Positions 7,680 to 16,004 of a stretch of 64,000 nucleotides of DNA are shown here, piece after piece. Numbering within the stretch: position 1 is the stretch's first letter; the number at the start of each line of letters is the position of its first letter. The position numbers were made by a program, and so were the translations under genes. Location of the stretch: NCBI GenBank assembly GCA_965242915.1, contig CBDETN010000020.1, positions 1 through 64,000 on the forward strand. Reading direction: 5' to 3'. This stretch comes from CAJXII01 sp965242915 (GTDB taxonomy: Bacteria; Campylobacterota; Campylobacteria; Campylobacterales; Arcobacteraceae). The notes below the pieces were generated by a model. It searched no databases. It saw only the letters and a list, made by a program, of their open reading frames with translations, and was not told the origin of the DNA.

Positions 7680-8941
7680 TGTTAGAGATAGCAGTTGCAG
7701 GGTATTGTATATACTTTTTAGTAAGTATCTATACATCATTTATGCAAGTAGATTATGTAAAAAAAGCGAAAAACTTCGATGCAGTGATATTAACACCATC
7801 AAGATATAAAGTAGCAGCCGATTATAGTGTGGATAGTCAGAAAATGAGTATGTTAAGTACTTTTTATGATTTTATATTATTTTTTATCTGGATCGGTTTT
7901 GGTTTAGTTGCTTTAGATGAAGCTACAAGCGGATTTGTTGGGTGGCAAAAAGCTGTTGTATTTATTGATTTATTCATAATTATCAATTGGGTTTTAGCTT
8001 TACCATTTGATTTATACAGCACTTTTAAATTAGACAAAAAATATGGTTTTTCAAATATGACACCAAGTCTGTATATTAAAGATACTATTAAAAGCGGAGC
8101 ATTATTTTTAATCTTTGGAAGTGCTGTTATTGCAGGACTTAGCTTTATTATTACGAGTTTTCCAAACTGGTGGATTTGGGGATTTGTATTTATTTTCTCT
8201 ATTATTATTTTAATAAATATGCTTTATCCTTTAATTAGAGACAAGATGTTTGATAAGTTTTCTAAACTTGAAGATAAAGAGTTGGAAGCTAAGATTGAGA
8301 CTTTATTAGATGAAGTAGGATTCAAAAGTAGTGGTGTGTTTAGCGTAGATGCATCTAAAAGAGACAATAGACTTAATGCTTATTTTGGTGGATTAGGAAG
8401 TACAAAAAGAGTTGTTTTATTTGATACTCTAATTGAAAAACTAACACACAATGAACTTTTAGCGGTTCTAGGTCATGAATTAGGACACTTTAAAAATGGT
8501 GATATTCTTAAAAATATAGGAATTATGGGATTAATTATGTTTGTATTTTTTGGAATCTTTGGAAATTTACCTGAGGAAATTTTCTTGCAGTTACATTTAC
8601 AAAACGAACCGTATGCTATTATTTTAGTATTTATGATGTTTAGCCCGATTTTATCATTTTTCTTAATGCCGTTAATTAGTGCAATGAGCAGACACAATGA
8701 ATATGCAGCAGATGAGTTTGGCAGTAATTTAAGCAGTAAAGAGGATTTGGTAAATGCTTTATTAAAATTAGCAAATGAAAATAAATCATTTCCTCTATCT
8801 CATCCTTTATACATATTTTTTCATTATTCACATCCACCGTTAGTTGAAAGACTTAAAGAGTTGGGATATGTAGGGGCTGGAATAAGTCAAGTGAAGGATG
8901 ATGAAGCTTTAAAAGAAACTTGCGAGGCTGATATTAACTAA
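7679..8941 (+). CDS. M48 (Ste24-type) integral membrane zinc peptidase
   Basis: The 420-residue protein has the topology of CAAX protease 1/Ste24 enzymes. N-terminal helices are followed by the zinc motif HELGHFKNGD near residue 265, further helices, and the third-ligand motif EYAADEFGS. A C-terminal HPPLVERLKEL motif typical of M48 is also present. Bacterial members act in membrane protein quality control; no lipidated CAAX substrate is implied. It overlaps both neighbours by one base, so it belongs to the same operon. Confidence 0.88.
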   Translation: MLEIAVAGYCIYFLVSIYTSFMQVDYVKKAKNFDAVILTPSRYKVAADYSVDSQKMSMLSTFYDFILFFIWIGFGLVALDEATSGFVGWQKAVVFIDLFIIINWVLALPFDLYSTFKLDKKYGFSNMTPSLYIKDTIKSGALFLIFGSAVIAGLSFIITSFPNWWIWGFVFIFSIIILINMLYPLIRDKMFDKFSKLEDKELEAKIETLLDEVGFKSSGVFSVDASKRDNRLNAYFGGLGSTKRVVLFDTLIEKLTHNELLAVLGHELGHFKNGDILKNIGIMGLIMFVFFGIFGNLPEEIFLQLHLQNEPYAIILVFMMFSPILSFFLMPLISAMSRHNEYAADEFGSNLSSKEDLVNALLKLANENKSFPLSHPLYIFFHYSHPPLVERLKELGYVGAGISQVKDDEALKETCEADIN

Positions 8942-10095
8942 TGATTGAAATACTAATTTTTATTGCCGGACTGATACTAGGCGGGTTTGTTATTTGGTTT
9001 TCATTAAAAAATAAAAACGAGATACAAATCAATGCTATTGAAAATGAAGCAAATATAAAAATAACTTCACTTCAAACTCAAAATGAGTTCCTCTTATCAA
9101 CAAAAGATGAATTAAAAAAAGAGTTTGAAAATTTAGCTAATAAAATATTTGAAAGTAATAGTCAAAAATCAAATGAGAATATAAACTTGGTTTTAAAACC
9201 ATTTAAAGAGCAATTACAATCATTTGGAACACGGGTTAACGAGATACATACAGCACAAACAAAAGAGAGCAGTACACTTCTTAATGAGATTAAAAGTTTA
9301 AGAGAGTTAAATACTCAAATAAGTACAGATGCTATTAATTTAACAAATGCTTTAAAAGGACAAAATAAAACTCAAGGTGATTGGGGTGAGATGATTTTGT
9401 CTAAAATTTTAGAGCAGACAGGATTAAGAGAAGGAAAAGAATATTCAGTTCAAGGAAGCTTTACCAATGAAGAGGGAAAAAGACTTCGACCTGATGTAAT
9501 ACTTCATTTACCTGAAAATAAAGATATTATTATAGACAGTAAAGTTTCATTAACTTCTTATTTAAACTACACAGAAGCTCAAACAGATGAAGATAGAACA
9601 AAATCTACAAAAGAGTTGATTAAATCGTTACAAACTCATATTAAAGATTTAAGCAGTAAACGATATGAAGATATCGAGCAGGTAAAAACATTGGATTTTG
9701 TTTTATTATTTATCCCTATTGAGGGTGCTTTTATGTTAGCTGCTTCAAATGATAATCAGCTTTTCAAATTAGCTTTTGAGAATAATATTATGTTAGTTTC
9801 TCCATCAACACTTTTTATCACCTTAAGAACTATTGAAAATATTTGGAGATATGAGTATCAAAATGAAAATGCTCAGCTTATCTCTAAAAAAGCAGCCGAT
9901 CTATACGATAAATTTGCCGGATTTGTAAAAGATATTGAAGATATTGGATTAAATATTGACAGAACTAAAAAAGCTTATGATGGAGCTATTAATAAATTAA
10001 GTACCGGTCGTGGTAATATTTTACGAAAAACTGAAGAATTTAAAGAGTTGGGTGTGAAGCCAAAGAAAAATATTAATAGTAAATTATTAGAATAA
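8941..10095 (+). CDS. rmuC: DNA recombination protein RmuC homologue
   Basis: The 384-residue protein has an N-terminal membrane helix (residues 2-20), a long coiled coil (about 25-145), and the RmuC nuclease-like core with GDWGEMILSKILEQ and the acidic RPDVILHLPE..IIIDSKVSL motif. RmuC limits inversions at inverted repeats and belongs to the PD-(D/E)XK-like group. It starts at the stop codon of the M48 gene (TAATG overlap). Its presence next to other DNA and membrane genes is probably operon packing, not a pathway. Confidence 0.9.
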   Translation: MIEILIFIAGLILGGFVIWFSLKNKNEIQINAIENEANIKITSLQTQNEFLLSTKDELKKEFENLANKIFESNSQKSNENINLVLKPFKEQLQSFGTRVNEIHTAQTKESSTLLNEIKSLRELNTQISTDAINLTNALKGQNKTQGDWGEMILSKILEQTGLREGKEYSVQGSFTNEEGKRLRPDVILHLPENKDIIIDSKVSLTSYLNYTEAQTDEDRTKSTKELIKSLQTHIKDLSSKRYEDIEQVKTLDFVLLFIPIEGAFMLAASNDNQLFKLAFENNIMLVSPSTLFITLRTIENIWRYEYQNENAQLISKKAADLYDKFAGFVKDIEDIGLNIDRTKKAYDGAINKLSTGRGNILRKTEEFKELGVKPKKNINSKLLE

Positions 10096-10106
10096 TAGGG
10101 TTAAGA

Positions 10107-10877
10107 TTGTTAGAAATTAGTAAAAAATTATCAAGAATTACAGGGCAGACAAATGCCGAATATGATTTAATAAAAGAGGGTGATAAAGTATTAGTTGGAT
10201 TTAGCGGCGGCAAAGATTCACTTACCTTAATACATACTTTAAAAAGAATGCAAAGACATGCTCCTTTTAATTTTGAATTTAAAGCGGTTACTATTACTTA
10301 TGGTATGGGTGAACAAGTTCAATTTTTAGCTGATCACTGCAAAGAACATGATATAGAACATGAAATCATAAATACTGAAATATTTGATATAAGTAAAGAC
10401 AAAATTAGAAAAAACAGTTCATTTTGCAGTTTTATAAGTCGTATGAGAAGAGGCTATCTTTATACTCATGCTTTAGAGGGTGGATTTAATAAACTTGCCC
10501 TTGGTCATCATTTAGATGATGCTATGGAGAGTTTTTTTATGAACTTATTTTATAATGGCAGTATGCGAAGCATGCCTCCAAAGTACAAGGCTGAAAATGG
10601 ACTTATGGTAATTCGTCCTTTAATTTTTTGTAGAGAGCGGCAATTAAGAGGATTTGCTACAGATAATGAAATAATAGTAGTTGGTGATGAAAGTTGTCCT
10701 GCACTTAGAATAGATATTAAGATGCCTCATGCTAGAGCTAATACAAAAGAGTTACTTGCAAAACTAGAACTTGATAATCCTCAAATATTCGTATCAATGA
10801 AAGCTGCATTTAAAAACTTTCATCCAAATACTTTTTTTAATCTAGATGATTTAGATAAGGAAGAAGATGAACAATAA
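10107..10877 (+). CDS. TtcA-like tRNA thiolation PP-loop ATPase, atypical cysteine motif
   Basis: The 256-residue protein has the PP-loop GFSGGKDSLT (near residue 33) and ALGHHLDDAMESFFMN, matching TtcA, which makes 2-thiocytidine at tRNA position 32. The start is a TTG. In classical TtcA an iron-sulfur cluster is held by a CxxC pair plus a distal cysteine. Here the pair reads FCSFISRMRRG, so the second cysteine is replaced by isoleucine, while the distal DESCPALR cysteine remains. A related two-cysteine subfamily or a different thiolation target is possible. It overlaps the DUF523 gene by 11 bases. Confidence 0.8.
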   Translation: MLEISKKLSRITGQTNAEYDLIKEGDKVLVGFSGGKDSLTLIHTLKRMQRHAPFNFEFKAVTITYGMGEQVQFLADHCKEHDIEHEIINTEIFDISKDKIRKNSSFCSFISRMRRGYLYTHALEGGFNKLALGHHLDDAMESFFMNLFYNGSMRSMPPKYKAENGLMVIRPLIFCRERQLRGFATDNEIIVVGDESCPALRIDIKMPHARANTKELLAKLELDNPQIFVSMKAAFKNFHPNTFFNLDDLDKEEDEQ

Positions 10878-11316
10878 GCCCAAACTACTTATTAGTGCCT
10901 GTTTAATGGGTGAAAATGTAAGATATGACGGTAAAAACAATCTTATAGAAGAACTTGACAAGTTAAATCAAAAATACGAGTTAATTTCATTTTGTCCGGA
11001 AGTTGCAAGCGGGATGGTAATACCAAGAGTTCCAAATGAGATACAAAGCTTTAATCCATTGATTGTCAAAAATGAATTTGGAATTGATACAACTGATTTT
11101 TTTATCGATGGGGCAAAACAAACACTACATATATGTAAACAGAACAATATCCGAACAGCATTGTTAAAATCAAAATCGCCATCTTGTGGAAATTTAGAGA
11201 TTTATGATGGTAATTTTAATGGAACTTTAGTAAAAGGGCAAGGATTAACTGCTAATATTTTAGAACAACATAATATAAAAATATACAATGAAAATCAAAT
11301 AGGGGAACTGATATGA
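10867..11316 (+). CDS. DUF523 family protein
   Basis: The 149-residue protein matches the DUF523 pattern: LLISACLMGENVRYDG at the N-terminus, FCPEVASGMVIPR in the middle and KSKSPSCG towards the end. Conserved cysteines occur in each block. The family is widespread and uncharacterised, and the cysteine spacing suggests metal or cluster binding. It overlaps the TtcA-like gene (11 bases) and the phosphatidyltransferase gene (4 bases), so all three are in one operon. A link with the TtcA-like sulfur chemistry is only a contextual guess. Confidence 0.85.
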   Translation: MNNKPKLLISACLMGENVRYDGKNNLIEELDKLNQKYELISFCPEVASGMVIPRVPNEIQSFNPLIVKNEFGIDTTDFFIDGAKQTLHICKQNNIRTALLKSKSPSCGNLEIYDGNFNGTLVKGQGLTANILEQHNIKIYNENQIGELI

Positions 11317-11876
11317 CATTTTTATTCACACCAAACAACCATTTTAACTTAGCTAATATTGTTACTTTTTTCAATATAGCAGCTGGGATAATGGCAATTT
11401 ATTTTCTAACTCACGATGAATTTTTTGGTGCAGCTTTATTTGCCTGGGTGGCTGGAGCATTTGATATAATTGATGGTAAAATTGCCAGAAAATATAATCT
11501 ATCAACTGAATTTGGAGTTCAATTAGATTCTTTCGCTGATTTTCTTTCATTTGTAATAGTTCCTGTAATGTTTATATTTTTTGGGGTAATTGACGGTAAA
11601 GAGATTCACTTTTTAAATACAGCATTTGTTGCCTTTGCCTTTATTTATTATGTTATATCAGGGCTTAGACGGCTTATTCAGTTTAATATTGATACAGATG
11701 CAGGAAGTGTAAGCAAACACTTTGTAGGTGTTCCTACACCACTTGGAGCTATTCTTTTATGGTTAGTTTACTTAGGGTGGGTTTATGAGATAATTCCAAA
11801 TGAAAATATAGTTCTAGGTCTGATGATACTTGTAGGATTTTTATTGAACTCTAAAATAAAAATCCCTCATCCATAA
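11313..11876 (+). CDS. pssA: CDP-diacylglycerol-serine O-phosphatidyltransferase
   Basis: The 187-residue membrane enzyme has the CDP-alcohol phosphotransferase signature, readable as FDIIDGKIAR followed by GVQLDSFADF. It would condense CDP-diacylglycerol with serine, the first step to phosphatidylethanolamine. About five hydrophobic helices are visible. The length fits the short PssA type; phosphatidylglycerophosphate synthase is the main alternative, but the N-terminal FNLANIVTFFNIAAGIMAI is PssA-like. It is the last gene of the rightward operon and its final codons form the left arm of a terminator. Confidence 0.8.
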   Translation: MTFLFTPNNHFNLANIVTFFNIAAGIMAIYFLTHDEFFGAALFAWVAGAFDIIDGKIARKYNLSTEFGVQLDSFADFLSFVIVPVMFIFFGVIDGKEIHFLNTAFVAFAFIYYVISGLRRLIQFNIDTDAGSVSKHFVGVPTPLGAILLWLVYLGWVYEIIPNENIVLGLMILVGFLLNSKIKIPHP

Positions 11877-11892
11877 AATAGACAAGGGATTT
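11860..11892. terminator. Stem-loop between convergent genes
   Basis: AAATCCCT (11860-11867) pairs with AGGGATTT (11885-11892) around a 17-base loop containing the pssA stop codon. The flanks are A-rich on the left and T-poor on the right, so it is a moderate terminator. It serves the rightward operon and possibly also the leftward flagellin-like gene. Confidence 0.5.
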
Positions 11893-11917
11893 CAAAAATA
11901 ATTATATTTAATTTATA

Positions 11918-12637
11918 TTAAACAAGCAATCTTATAGTCTGCGCCTGCAGAGCATTTGCTTGTGAAGATGCAACCGAACCTACAATATTAGTCATATTTG
12001 CAGAAGTAAAATCAGCTGATTCTTTCCCAAAATTTATCTCTTTAAACGGAGATGCCTGCTGCGTTTTTTGAACTTCATCAGAGATAACACCTTGAGCTAA
12101 TTGTTTAAAGTGTTCATTGACTTCTTGAACCTTGTCTAAAGTGCTGGATAGTTCACTTCTTTTAGTTGCCATAGAATTATTTAACATATCTACATCCAAT
12201 GGTATCGCACCCGCTGAACCATCAAAATATGTTGTACTGTCACCATCTAAATCTTCCAATCTATCCATTTTTTCATTAACCGTCCCAGTCGAACTATTAA
12301 ATTTTGATATAAATTGAGCAACTTCCGGCTGAATACTCTCTTGAGTAGACACACCGCTGGTTACATTTGATATTTTGTCTTGTATATTGCTGATAGCTTG
12401 CAATTGACTTTTTAATATTGAAGTTACCGAAGTACTTATTGATATATCATTAATATATTTACCAACACTACTTGCAAAATCACTTCTTTTTGTAACATCA
12501 TTAGCATCCCCGGCAATTCCTACTACATCTTTACTTAACTTGGCAATTTCTTCTGCCGCACTTGTTTTCTGAGTATGACTAATATCAACAGCATTTATAC
12601 CAACCATCGCTGAACTATTTATTTGTTGTAATTCCAT
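11918..12637 (-). CDS. Flagellin-like protein (C-terminal flagellin motif)
   Basis: The 239-residue protein ends in SSQANALQAQTIRLLV, preceded by an NFGKESADFTSANMTNIVG-type helix. This is the D0 C-terminal helix pattern of flagellins. The N-terminus is serine/threonine-rich and coiled-coil-like, but it does not show the canonical flagellin N-terminal helix. It may therefore be a secreted flagellin homologue or hook-associated relative, not a filament subunit. The gene is monocistronic with a strong GAAGGAAGGA ribosome site. A convincing sigma-28 or sigma-54 promoter was not found upstream. Confidence 0.6.
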   Translation of the reverse strand: MELQQINSSAMVGINAVDISHTQKTSAAEEIAKLSKDVVGIAGDANDVTKRSDFASSVGKYINDISISTSVTSILKSQLQAISNIQDKISNVTSGVSTQESIQPEVAQFISKFNSSTGTVNEKMDRLEDLDGDSTTYFDGSAGAIPLDVDMLNNSMATKRSELSSTLDKVQEVNEHFKQLAQGVISDEVQKTQQASPFKEINFGKESADFTSANMTNIVGSVASSQANALQAQTIRLLV

Positions 12638-12812
12638 AATCCTTCCTTCAAAACATTTTATAAATTAAGAGCTAAAACTCGTTTGTATATCAATTATACA
12701 TCTTTAATACTAAAACTTTTCTTAAACTTAGCATAAATTCCTTAAACTAAACATAAATTTTAGATAAATTTATAAAAAAATTAATTTTATCATAATTTAA
12801 TTACTTTTTTAG

Positions 12813-12818
12813 TAAAAT
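12813..12818 (+). promoter_or_regulatory. Candidate -10 element for the ilvB operon
   Basis: TAAAAT lies 38 bases before the ilvB ATG within an A/T-periodic region. This is the usual appearance of Campylobacterota sigma-70 promoters, which lack a clear -35 box. AGGAG, a good ribosome site, lies 10 bases before the start codon. No leader peptide or attenuator was seen. Confidence 0.3.
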
Positions 12819-12855
12819 AGTAGCTTTATAAAGATTTATTCAGGAGTATTGTTTT

Positions 12856-14544
12856 ATGCAAATCAGCGGTTCAAAAATGGTAATAGAGGCCCTTCGAGAA
12901 GAAAATGTAGATGTAGTATTTGGTTATCCGGGTGGTGCAATTATGAATGTTTATGATGAAATTTATAAACAAAATCATTTTCAACATATTTCAACTAAAC
13001 ATGAACAAGCAGCAGTACATGCAGCAGATTCTTATGCTAGAAGTTCGGGCAAAGTTGGTGTTGCTATTGTAACATCAGGTCCTGGTTTTACAAATGCCGT
13101 AACAGGACTTGCAACTGCATATACAGATTCAATCCCAATGGTTGTAATTAGCGGACAAGTTCCAACAGCAGTTATAGGTACGGATGCATTTCAAGAAATA
13201 GATGCAGTTGGTATTAGTAGAAGTTGTACTAAACATAACTTTCTTGTAAATGATGTCAAAGATTTAAACAGAGTTTTAAAAATAGCATTTTATTTAGCAA
13301 GAAGTGGAAGACCGGGTCCCGTACATATCGACTTGCCAAAAGATGTAACAGCAAATCTGGGGGATTTTGATTATAGTAAAGAGTGGGAATTACCTACTTA
13401 TAAGCCCACAATAAAAGGTAATCCTCGACAGATTAAAAATGCTTTAGATCATATAAGCAGAGCTCAAAGACCATTGTTTTACATTGGTGGAGGGGCTGTA
13501 TTGTCAAATTGTTATAAAGATATTAGAGAACTGGTAAAACTTACAAAAATACCTGTTGTTGAAACTTTAATGGCTCGCGGCGTTATGAGAAATGATGATG
13601 AGTATCTTTTTGGTATGTTAGGTATGCATGGGGAATATGCAGCAAATATGGCGATGAGTGAAACTGATATGATTATTTGTTTAGGTGCTAGATTTGATGA
13701 TAGGGTTACAGGAAGACTTGATGTATTTGCAAAAAAAGCTCATGTTGTTCATGTAGATATAGATCCAGCTTCAATTGCAAAAATTGTTAAACCAAACTAT
13801 CCTATTGTTGGTGATTTAGCTGTTGTAGCCAAACAACTTCTAGATAGCGCAAAAGAATTAGAATTTAATGATTACTCAGCTTGGCATAATAGTTTAAAAG
13901 AGTATAGGAAACAAGAGCCGTTAAGATTTATTGAAGATTCTGATAGATTAAAACCGCAATGGGTTATTCAAAGAACAGGAGAACTGTTAGGTGATAAAGC
14001 TTTAATCTCAACAGATGTTGGTCAACATCAAATGTGGACAGCACAATTTTATCCATTTAATTATCCTAGACAATTTATGACAAGCGGCGGTTTAGGAACT
14101 ATGGGAGTTGGTCTTCCTTATGCTATGGGTGTTAAGCGGGCAAATCCGGATAAAATATCTATTAATTTTACAGGTGACGGTTCAATTATGATGAATATTC
14201 AGGAAATTATTACTTGTACACAATATAATCTTCCTGTTATTAATATCATTTTAAATAACAATTATCTTGGGATGGTTAGACAATGGCAAACTAGATTTTA
14301 TGAAGATAGGCTTGCCGAAACTGTACTTGATACACAAGCTAACTTCCAAATGTTGGCTGAGTCTATGGGTGGAGTTGGTTTTAAAGTTCATACAAAAGAG
14401 GAATTTGATAAAGCTTTAGATGAAGCTGTTAAATCAAATAAACCGGCAATTATAGAAGTAATTGTACATAGAAGAGAAGAGGTACTTCCAATGGTACCGA
14501 ATGGACATTCTTTAAATGAAATGCTTTTATTAGGAGATAAATAA
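12856..14544 (+). CDS. ilvB: Acetolactate synthase large subunit
   Basis: The 562-residue thiamine-diphosphate enzyme condenses two pyruvates, or pyruvate and 2-oxobutyrate, in branched-chain amino acid synthesis. The catalytic glutamate is in STKHEQAAVHAADSYAR (near residue 50). FQEIDAVGISRSCTKHNFLV follows, then the FAD-binding middle domain, and the ThDP motif TGDGSIMMNIQEI with a closing LNNNYLGMVRQWQ near residue 440. The length is normal. It overlaps ilvH by one base, as expected for a heteromeric complex. Confidence 0.96.
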   Translation: MQISGSKMVIEALREENVDVVFGYPGGAIMNVYDEIYKQNHFQHISTKHEQAAVHAADSYARSSGKVGVAIVTSGPGFTNAVTGLATAYTDSIPMVVISGQVPTAVIGTDAFQEIDAVGISRSCTKHNFLVNDVKDLNRVLKIAFYLARSGRPGPVHIDLPKDVTANLGDFDYSKEWELPTYKPTIKGNPRQIKNALDHISRAQRPLFYIGGGAVLSNCYKDIRELVKLTKIPVVETLMARGVMRNDDEYLFGMLGMHGEYAANMAMSETDMIICLGARFDDRVTGRLDVFAKKAHVVHVDIDPASIAKIVKPNYPIVGDLAVVAKQLLDSAKELEFNDYSAWHNSLKEYRKQEPLRFIEDSDRLKPQWVIQRTGELLGDKALISTDVGQHQMWTAQFYPFNYPRQFMTSGGLGTMGVGLPYAMGVKRANPDKISINFTGDGSIMMNIQEIITCTQYNLPVINIILNNNYLGMVRQWQTRFYEDRLAETVLDTQANFQMLAESMGGVGFKVHTKEEFDKALDEAVKSNKPAIIEVIVHRREEVLPMVPNGHSLNEMLLLGDK

Positions 14545-15041
14545 TGAATAATTTTGATCACTTTTATGACAGTGAAGAAAGAAGAGAAGTTTTATCAATA
14601 GTAGTTGTTAATAGAGACTCGGTTTTATCAAGAATTGTTGATCTGTTTTCAGCGCGTGGTTACAACATAGATAGTTTAACCGTTGCACCTATTCCAAATA
14701 CTGATTACTCTAGAATTACAATCATAACAATAGGAGTTGCAAGAACAATAGATCAAATTGTGAAACAACTAAATAAATTAGTACCTGTATTAAAAGTAAT
14801 AGAACATAAAAATGTTATTGAAAAAGACACTGTACTTATCAAAATACCATTAGATCAAAGTTTGAGTGATGTGGATGTTTTAGCTCGAGCTTATAACGGT
14901 GCTATTCAAAATGTTACTGAAAATGCGATAGTTATTTCAGCAACAGATGAACCAAAAAGAATAGCAAATTTTATTAAAGTTATTGAAAAATACAACCCAA
15001 TTGAAATTGTTCGAAGCGGTGTTGTGGCGATGGAAAGATAA
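14544..15041 (+). CDS. ilvH: Acetolactate synthase small (regulatory) subunit
   Basis: The 165-residue protein starts at the ilvB stop codon. It has an N-terminal ACT domain (LSIVVVNRDSVLSRIVDLFSARGYNIDSL) that binds valine for feedback inhibition, and the C-terminal ALS regulatory domain (FIKVIEKYNPIEIVRSGVVAMER). It activates IlvB and confers end-product control. Length and motifs are complete. Confidence 0.95.
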   Translation: MNNFDHFYDSEERREVLSIVVVNRDSVLSRIVDLFSARGYNIDSLTVAPIPNTDYSRITIITIGVARTIDQIVKQLNKLVPVLKVIEHKNVIEKDTVLIKIPLDQSLSDVDVLARAYNGAIQNVTENAIVISATDEPKRIANFIKVIEKYNPIEIVRSGVVAMER

Positions 15042-15044
15042 TTA

Positions 15045-16004
15045 ATGACATTGAACAGCATTGCTAAAGAATTAAATTTAGATTGCAATAGTGATATTAA
15101 TATCACTGGACTAAATACTTTAAAAGATGCTTCAAGTTGTGAAATATCATTTTTGGAAAATAAAAAATATCTAAGTGATTTAAAAGATACTAAAGCGGGT
15201 GCTGTTTTTATAACTGAAGAATTTAAAAACGAACTGCCGAGTAATACTATTGCATTGATAACAGAACAGCCTTATTTATCTTTGGCAATGGCAAGTAAAC
15301 TTTTTGCGCCAAAAGTAGTTGAAACTGCTGGAAAAAAAGCTGTAATTGGTCAAAAATCTACAGTTATGGAAAATGTATCTATTGGTAAAAATACAATTAT
15401 AGGTAATGATGTTACTCTTATGAGCGGCGCATTTATCGGTGATAATGTAACTATTGGAAATAATGCAATTATATATCCAAATGTTACTATTTACAGAGAT
15501 TGTACAATAGGTAATGATTGTATTATTCATGCCAGTACTGTTATTGGTTCTGATGGTTTTGGATTTGCTCATACAAAAGATGGGAAATATATCAAAATAT
15601 ATCAAAATGGAAATGTAACTATCGGAAATGATGTTGAGATAGGTTCAAATACTTCAATAGACAGAGCGGCTTTTAAATCAACTATTATTGAAGATGGTGT
15701 AAGAATTGATAATCTTGTTCATATTGCACATAATTGTATTATTGGTCGTGGTTCAATCATTACCGGTCAATGCGGCTTTGCAGGTTCATCTGTATTAAAA
15801 GAATATGTTATTATGGGTGCTCAAAGTGGAGTTGCCGGACATCTTGAGATTGCACCGTTTACTACAATCTCTGCTAAAAGTGCGGTTACAAAATCTATTA
15901 AAGAATCTAAAAAACAATGGGCAGGATTTCCTCTTATGGAACATAGAACCTGGCTTAAACTTCAAGGTAAAATAAATAGACTCTTAACAAAGGATTCCAA
16001 ATAG
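15045..16004 (+). CDS. lpxD: UDP-3-O-acylglucosamine N-acyltransferase
   Basis: The 319-residue protein has an N-terminal uridine-binding domain (SCEISFLENKKYLSDL) and a long left-handed beta-helix of hexapeptide repeats (IGKNTIIGNDVTLM and following). The catalytic histidine region is VHIAHNCIIGRG, and a C-terminal helix closes the protein. It adds the second acyl chain to UDP-GlcN in lipid A synthesis, acting as a cytosolic trimer. It starts 3 bases after ilvH. Its TAG stop overlaps the proposed AUA start of ftsK. Confidence 0.94.
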   Translation: MTLNSIAKELNLDCNSDINITGLNTLKDASSCEISFLENKKYLSDLKDTKAGAVFITEEFKNELPSNTIALITEQPYLSLAMASKLFAPKVVETAGKKAVIGQKSTVMENVSIGKNTIIGNDVTLMSGAFIGDNVTIGNNAIIYPNVTIYRDCTIGNDCIIHASTVIGSDGFGFAHTKDGKYIKIYQNGNVTIGNDVEIGSNTSIDRAAFKSTIIEDGVRIDNLVHIAHNCIIGRGSIITGQCGFAGSSVLKEYVIMGAQSGVAGHLEIAPFTTISAKSAVTKSIKESKKQWAGFPLMEHRTWLKLQGKINRLLTKDSK

